Below are positions 60,076-64,000 of a stretch of DNA of 64,000 nt, piece by piece. The stretch comes from Streptomyces platensis (GTDB lineage Bacteria; Actinomycetota; Actinomycetes; Streptomycetales; Streptomycetaceae). Made by a program: the position numbers and the translations under genes. Position 1 is the stretch's first letter, and each line of letters opens with the position of its first letter. The notes under the pieces were generated by a model that was not told the DNA's origin, did not search any database, and saw only the letters and a list, made by a program, of their open reading frames with translations. The stretch spans positions 6,200,001-6,264,000 of the forward strand of contig NZ_CP023691.1 of assembly GCF_008704855.1 (NCBI RefSeq). The letters run 5' to 3'.

Positions 60076-62580
60076 TTGACGGACAGCGTCGAGGACACGG
60101 CAGGACCGGCCGGAGCGCAGAGCCCGGGGAACGAGCCCGCGACCGCCCCGGAAGGGGGTTACCCCGCGGCCCGGCTGCGCCTCCTCCAGGACGAGACCTC
60201 CAACGGACCCGACCGCCGCGCCGCCCTCGCCCGGCTCACCGACGACTGGCTGGCCGGCCTGCTCGCCCGGCACGGCACCGCCGCCGGCCTGTCCGGCACC
60301 GCCCTGGTGGCCGTCGGCGGCTACGGCCGCGGCGAGCTCTCCCCGCGCAGCGACCTCGACCTGCTCCTGCTGCACGACGGCCGCGCCGACGCCGGCGCCC
60401 TCGCCGCGCTCGCCGACCGGCTCTGGTACCCCGTCTGGGACCTCGGCCTCGCCCTCGACCACTCCGTACGCACCCCCGCCCAGGCCCGTAAGGCCGCCCG
60501 CGAGGACCTCAAGGTGCAGCTGGGCCTGCTCGACGCCCGCCACCTGGCCGGCGACCCCGACCTGACCGCCACGGTGCGCACCGCCGCCTACGCCGACTGG
60601 CGCGAGAGCGCCCCCAAGCGGCTCCCGGAACTCCACGACCTGTGCCAGGAGCGCGCCGAACGGCAGGGCGAACTCCAATACCTCCTCGAACCCGACCTCA
60701 AGGAGGCCCGGGGCGGGCTGCGGGACGCCACCGCGCTCCGGGCCGTCGCCGCCTCCTGGCTCGCCGACGCCCCGCGCGGCGGCCTGGAAGCCGCCCGCAC
60801 CCGTCTCCTCGACGCCCGCGACGCGCTCCACCTGACCACCGGCCGGGCCACCGACCGGCTCTCCCTCCAGGACCAGGACCAGGTCGCCACCGCCCTCGGC
60901 ATGCTGGACGCGGACGCCCTGCTGCGGCAGACCTATGAATCCGCCCGCACCATCTCCTACGCGGCCGATGTCACCTGGCGCGAGGTCGGCCGGGTGCTGC
61001 GCGCCCGCTCCCTCAAGCCGACCCTGCGCGGGCTGCTGCACGGCCGCACCGCGGGCAAGGGCGAGCGCTCCCCGCTCGCCGAGGGCGTCGTCGAACTCGA
61101 CGGCGAGGCGGTACTGGCCCGCACCGCGCGCCCCGAGCGCGACCCGGTGCTGGTGCTGCGCGCCGCGGCTGCCGCCGCCCAGGCCGGACTGCCGCTGGCC
61201 ACCCACTCCATCCGCCGCTGCGCCACCGCCAACCGGCCGCTGCCCGTGCCCTGGCCCGCCGAGGCCCGCGAGCAGCTGGTGACCCTCCTGGGCGCGGGCA
61301 CACACACCGTGCCCGTATGGGAGGCCCTGGAGGCCGAGGGCATCATCCCGCGGCTGCTGCCCGACTGGGAGCGCGTCCGCTGCCGCCCCCAGCGCAACCC
61401 CGTCCACACCTGGACCGTCGACCGCCACCTGGTCGAGACCGCCGTACGGGCCGCCGCCCTGACCCGCCGGGTACACCGCCCCGACCTCCTGCTGGTCGCC
61501 GCCCTGCTGCACGACATCGGCAAGGGCTGGCCCGGCGACCACTCGGTGGCCGGCGAGACCATCGCCCGCGACGTGGCGGCCCGGCTCGGCTTCGGCGCCC
61601 GGGACACCACGGTCATCGCCACCCTCGTACGGCACCACCTGCTGCTCATCGAGACCGCCACCCGGCGCGATCTGGACGACCCGGCGACCGTCGGCGCGGT
61701 CGCCGAGGCGGTCGGCAGCACCCGCACCCTGGAGCTGCTGCACGCCCTGACCGAGGCCGACGCGCTGGCCACCGGGCCCGCCGCCTGGAGTGCCTGGCGC
61801 GGCGGCCTCGTCGCCGACCTGGTCAAACGGGTCGCCGCGCGGCTCGCGGGGGAACCCGACACGGAGCTGCGCGGCACCGGCGAGCCGACCGCGGAACAGG
61901 AGCGGCTGGCGATCGAGGCCCGGCGCACCGGCGGCCCGGTCCTGGCCCTGCACACGCGCGCCGAGGCGCCCACCGAGGCCGACACCGGCCCCGAGACCCC
62001 GGCACCCGCCCAGGAACCGGTCGGGGTGGAACTGCTCATCGCCGTCCCGGACCAGCCGGGCGTGCTGCCCGCCGCCGCCGGGGTGCTGGCCCTGCACCGG
62101 CTCACCGTCCGCGCCGCCGACCTGCTCCTCCTCGACCCCATCGACGAAGGCCCCGTCCTGGTACTGAGCTGGCGGGTGGCCGCCGAATACGGGTCGCTGC
62201 CGCAGGCCGACCGGCTGCGCGCCGACCTGCTGCGCGCCTTGGACGGCACCCTCGACATCCCCGCCCGCCTCGCCGAGCGGGAGCGCGCCTACGCCCGCCG
62301 CTCCCGGGCCGTGCTCGCCCCGCCACCCCGGGTCACCGTCGCCACCGGCAGTTCCGACACCGCGACCGTCATCGAGGTCCGGGCCCAGGACGCCCACGGC
62401 CTGCTGCACCGCATCGGGCGCGCCCTGGAGGCGGCCGGTGTCGCCGTCCGCAGCGCTCACATCAGCACCCTGGGCGCGAACGCCGTGGATGCGTTTTACG
62501 TCACCGGGCCGGACGGGGCGCCCCTCGCGGACGCCGCGGCGCACGAGGTGGCGGCGGCCGTGGAACGCGCCCTTCAGTAG
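60076..62580 (+). CDS. glnD: PII nucleotidyltransferase GlnD
   Basis: An 834-residue bifunctional sensor: nucleotidyltransferase domain (GGYGRGELSPRSDLDLLLL, near residue 81), a GlnD helical domain, an HD phosphohydrolase domain (LLHDIGKG, His479-Asp480) and two C-terminal ACT domains (VELLIAVPDQPGVLPAAAG; VIEVRAQDAHGLLHRIGRAL) that sense glutamine. TTG 60076 with AAGGAG at eight bases gives the family length; the frame is open to 59812. It completes the amtB-glnK-glnD operon. Confidence 0.94.
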   Translation: MTDSVEDTAGPAGAQSPGNEPATAPEGGYPAARLRLLQDETSNGPDRRAALARLTDDWLAGLLARHGTAAGLSGTALVAVGGYGRGELSPRSDLDLLLLHDGRADAGALAALADRLWYPVWDLGLALDHSVRTPAQARKAAREDLKVQLGLLDARHLAGDPDLTATVRTAAYADWRESAPKRLPELHDLCQERAERQGELQYLLEPDLKEARGGLRDATALRAVAASWLADAPRGGLEAARTRLLDARDALHLTTGRATDRLSLQDQDQVATALGMLDADALLRQTYESARTISYAADVTWREVGRVLRARSLKPTLRGLLHGRTAGKGERSPLAEGVVELDGEAVLARTARPERDPVLVLRAAAAAAQAGLPLATHSIRRCATANRPLPVPWPAEAREQLVTLLGAGTHTVPVWEALEAEGIIPRLLPDWERVRCRPQRNPVHTWTVDRHLVETAVRAAALTRRVHRPDLLLVAALLHDIGKGWPGDHSVAGETIARDVAARLGFGARDTTVIATLVRHHLLLIETATRRDLDDPATVGAVAEAVGSTRTLELLHALTEADALATGPAAWSAWRGGLVADLVKRVAARLAGEPDTELRGTGEPTAEQERLAIEARRTGGPVLALHTRAEAPTEADTGPETPAPAQEPVGVELLIAVPDQPGVLPAAAGVLALHRLTVRAADLLLLDPIDEGPVLVLSWRVAAEYGSLPQADRLRADLLRALDGTLDIPARLAERERAYARRSRAVLAPPPRVTVATGSSDTATVIEVRAQDAHGLLHRIGRALEAAGVAVRSAHISTLGANAVDAFYVTGPDGAPLADAAAHEVAAAVERALQ

Positions 62581-62677
62581 CGGCCCGGAATGCAGGGCAG
62601 GAACGGTTTGCTTGCGGAGGCCGATACCCTAGAAGCCGACTGGACCCCGCCCCCGACCCCGAGGATCGACGACCGCC

Positions 62678-64000
62678 GTGTTCGATACGCTTTCCGACCG
62701 CTTGGCGAGTACTTTCAAAAACCTCCGGGGCAAGGGCCGCCTGAGCGAGGCGGACATCGACGCCACGGCGCGCGAGATCCGGATCGCGCTGCTCGAGGCC
62801 GATGTCGCCCTGCCCGTCGTCCGCGCCTTCATCAAGCAGGTCAAGGAGCGGGCCTCCGGTTCCGAGGTCTCCCAGGCGCTGAACCCCGCCCAGCAGGTCA
62901 TCAAGATCGTCAACGAGGAGCTCGTCGGCATCCTCGGTGGCGAGACCCGCCGCCTGCGGCTCGCCAAGACCGCGCCGACCGTGATCATGCTGGCCGGTCT
63001 CCAGGGCGCCGGTAAGACCACCCTCGCCGGAAAGCTCGGCCGCTGGCTCAAGGGCCAGGGCCACGCCCCGATGCTGGTCGCCTGCGACCTCCAGCGCCCC
63101 AACGCCGTCAACCAGCTCTCCGTCGTCGCCGAGCGCGCCGGCGTGGCGATCTTCGCGCCCGAGCCGGGCAACGGCGTCGGTGACCCGGTCCAGGTTGCGA
63201 AGGACTCGATCGAGTACGCCCGTGGCAAGCAGCACGACATCGTCATCGTCGACACCGCCGGCCGGCTGGGCATCGACCAGGAGCTGATGCAGCAGGCCGC
63301 GGACATCCGCGACGCGGTCAGCCCCGACGAGGTCCTCTTCGTCGTCGACGCGATGATCGGTCAGGACGCGGTCAACACCGCAGAGGCGTTCCGCGACGGC
63401 GTCGGCTTCGACGGTGTGGTGCTCTCCAAGCTCGACGGTGACGCCCGCGGTGGTGCCGCGCTGTCCATCGCGCATGTCACCGGCAAGCAGATCATGTTCG
63501 CCTCCAACGGCGAGAAGCTGGACGACTTCGACGCGTTCCACCCGGACCGCATGGCGTCCCGCATCCTCGGCATGGGCGACATGCTCAGCCTGATCGAGAA
63601 GGCCGAGCAGACCTTCAGCCAGGCCGAGGCCGAGAAGATGGCGGCCAAGCTGGCGAAGGGCCCCAAGGAGTTCACCCTCGACGACTTCCTGGCCCAGATG
63701 GAGCAGGTCCGCAAGATGGGCTCCATCTCCAAGCTGCTCGGCATGCTGCCCGGCATGGGGCAGATGAAGGACCAGATCAACAACCTCGACGAGCGCGAGG
63801 TCGACCGCACGGCCGCCATCATCAAGTCGATGACCCCGGCCGAGCGCCAGGAGCCGACGATCATCAACGGCTCGCGCCGGGCCCGTATCGCCAAGGGCTC
63901 CGGTGTCGACGTCAGCGCGGTCAAGGGCCTGGTCGAGCGGTTCTTCGACGCCCGCAAGATGATGTCGAAGATGGCCCAGGGCGGCGGCATGCCCGGGATG
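62678..64000 (+). CDS. ffh: signal recognition particle protein Ffh (3' end beyond window)
   Basis: The first 441 codons of the SRP GTPase; no stop is reached. The N domain (MFDTLSDRLASTFKNLRGKG), G1 GLQGAGKTTLAGKLG (about 107-121), ACDLQRPNAVNQL, G3 DTAGRL, G4 SKLDGDARGG and the start of the Met-rich M domain (GMLPGMGQMKDQ) are present. It binds signal sequences and 4.5S RNA and docks to FtsY. GTG 62678 is the start (MFDTLSDRL); GAGG lies 13 bases upstream, so initiation may be weak. Confidence 0.96.
   Translation, partial: MFDTLSDRLASTFKNLRGKGRLSEADIDATAREIRIALLEADVALPVVRAFIKQVKERASGSEVSQALNPAQQVIKIVNEELVGILGGETRRLRLAKTAPTVIMLAGLQGAGKTTLAGKLGRWLKGQGHAPMLVACDLQRPNAVNQLSVVAERAGVAIFAPEPGNGVGDPVQVAKDSIEYARGKQHDIVIVDTAGRLGIDQELMQQAADIRDAVSPDEVLFVVDAMIGQDAVNTAEAFRDGVGFDGVVLSKLDGDARGGAALSIAHVTGKQIMFASNGEKLDDFDAFHPDRMASRILGMGDMLSLIEKAEQTFSQAEAEKMAAKLAKGPKEFTLDDFLAQMEQVRKMGSISKLLGMLPGMGQMKDQINNLDEREVDRTAAIIKSMTPAERQEPTIINGSRRARIAKGSGVDVSAVKGLVERFFDARKMMSKMAQGGGMPGM

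Overview
The window is a stretch of Streptomyces core chromosome. The G+C content is very high with strong third-position GC bias. Gene content and order match, from memory, the S. coelicolor interval from about SCO5535 (accB) to SCO5586 (ffh). Families typical of Streptomyces are present: paired conservons, NdgR, an HU protein with a lysine-rich tail, RNase III (AbsB) and NsdA. I see no rRNA operon, CRISPR array, transposase or prophage. The last gene (ffh) runs off the right edge, and a possible divergent gene runs off the left edge.

Layout. 0-3.6 kb: acyl-CoA carboxylase beta and epsilon subunits (accB-accE), a 765-bp spacer holding a long inverted repeat, and a secreted DUF4360 protein. 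3.6-14.1 kb: two tandem conservons on the minus strand, each with sensor kinase (A), roadblock (B), DUF742 (C) and small GTPase (D). 14.6-18.6 kb: a 60-aa repeat-containing protein, an FAH-family hydrolase, gltX, a HAD phosphatase and five tRNAs (Gln, Glu, Glu, Gln, Glu). 18.8-23.9 kb: a DUF4188 protein, the IclR regulator ndgR divergent from leuCD, and hupS. 23.8-30.6 kb: cofC, a PlsC-like acyltransferase with gpsA, ddlA, a DUF3515 lipoprotein with an AsnC-like stand-alone domain, thiL and thiD. 30.7-41.4 kb: rpmB, a FakA/DAK2 kinase, recG, rsmD, coaD, a coiled-coil protein in the SepIVA position, DUF177-rpmF-rnc and mutM. 41.4-44.7 kb: a HxlR regulator with a flavodoxin-like quinone reductase, a CAP-domain protein, acylphosphatase and a 67-aa coiled-coil protein. 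45-55 kb: smc, a GlcP-type glucose permease, an LLM flavin oxidoreductase, a cytosine/purine-type permease and ftsY. 55-64 kb: a small prim-pol protein, nsdA, the nitrogen operon amtB-glnK-glnD under two GlnR-type boxes, and ffh.

Most genes serve housekeeping (tRNA charging, ribosomal proteins, co-translational targeting, chromosome segregation, DNA repair, leucine, thiamine, F420 and phospholipid synthesis). Regulation of development is layered on top by the conservons, NdgR, RNase III and NsdA.

The most striking element is a 273-residue intein in the Walker A loop of RecG. It has Ala at position 1, the Trp/Cys/Thr signature of class 3 inteins and a decayed LAGLIDADG domain. Other points worth attention are an Ala/Gly-rich insertion in the SMC hinge, near-identical CvnB paralogues beside diverged kinases, a ~390-bp intergenic inverted repeat, several probable leaderless transcripts, and clear palindromic operators in front of glcP, the DUF4188 gene and the LLM oxidoreductase.
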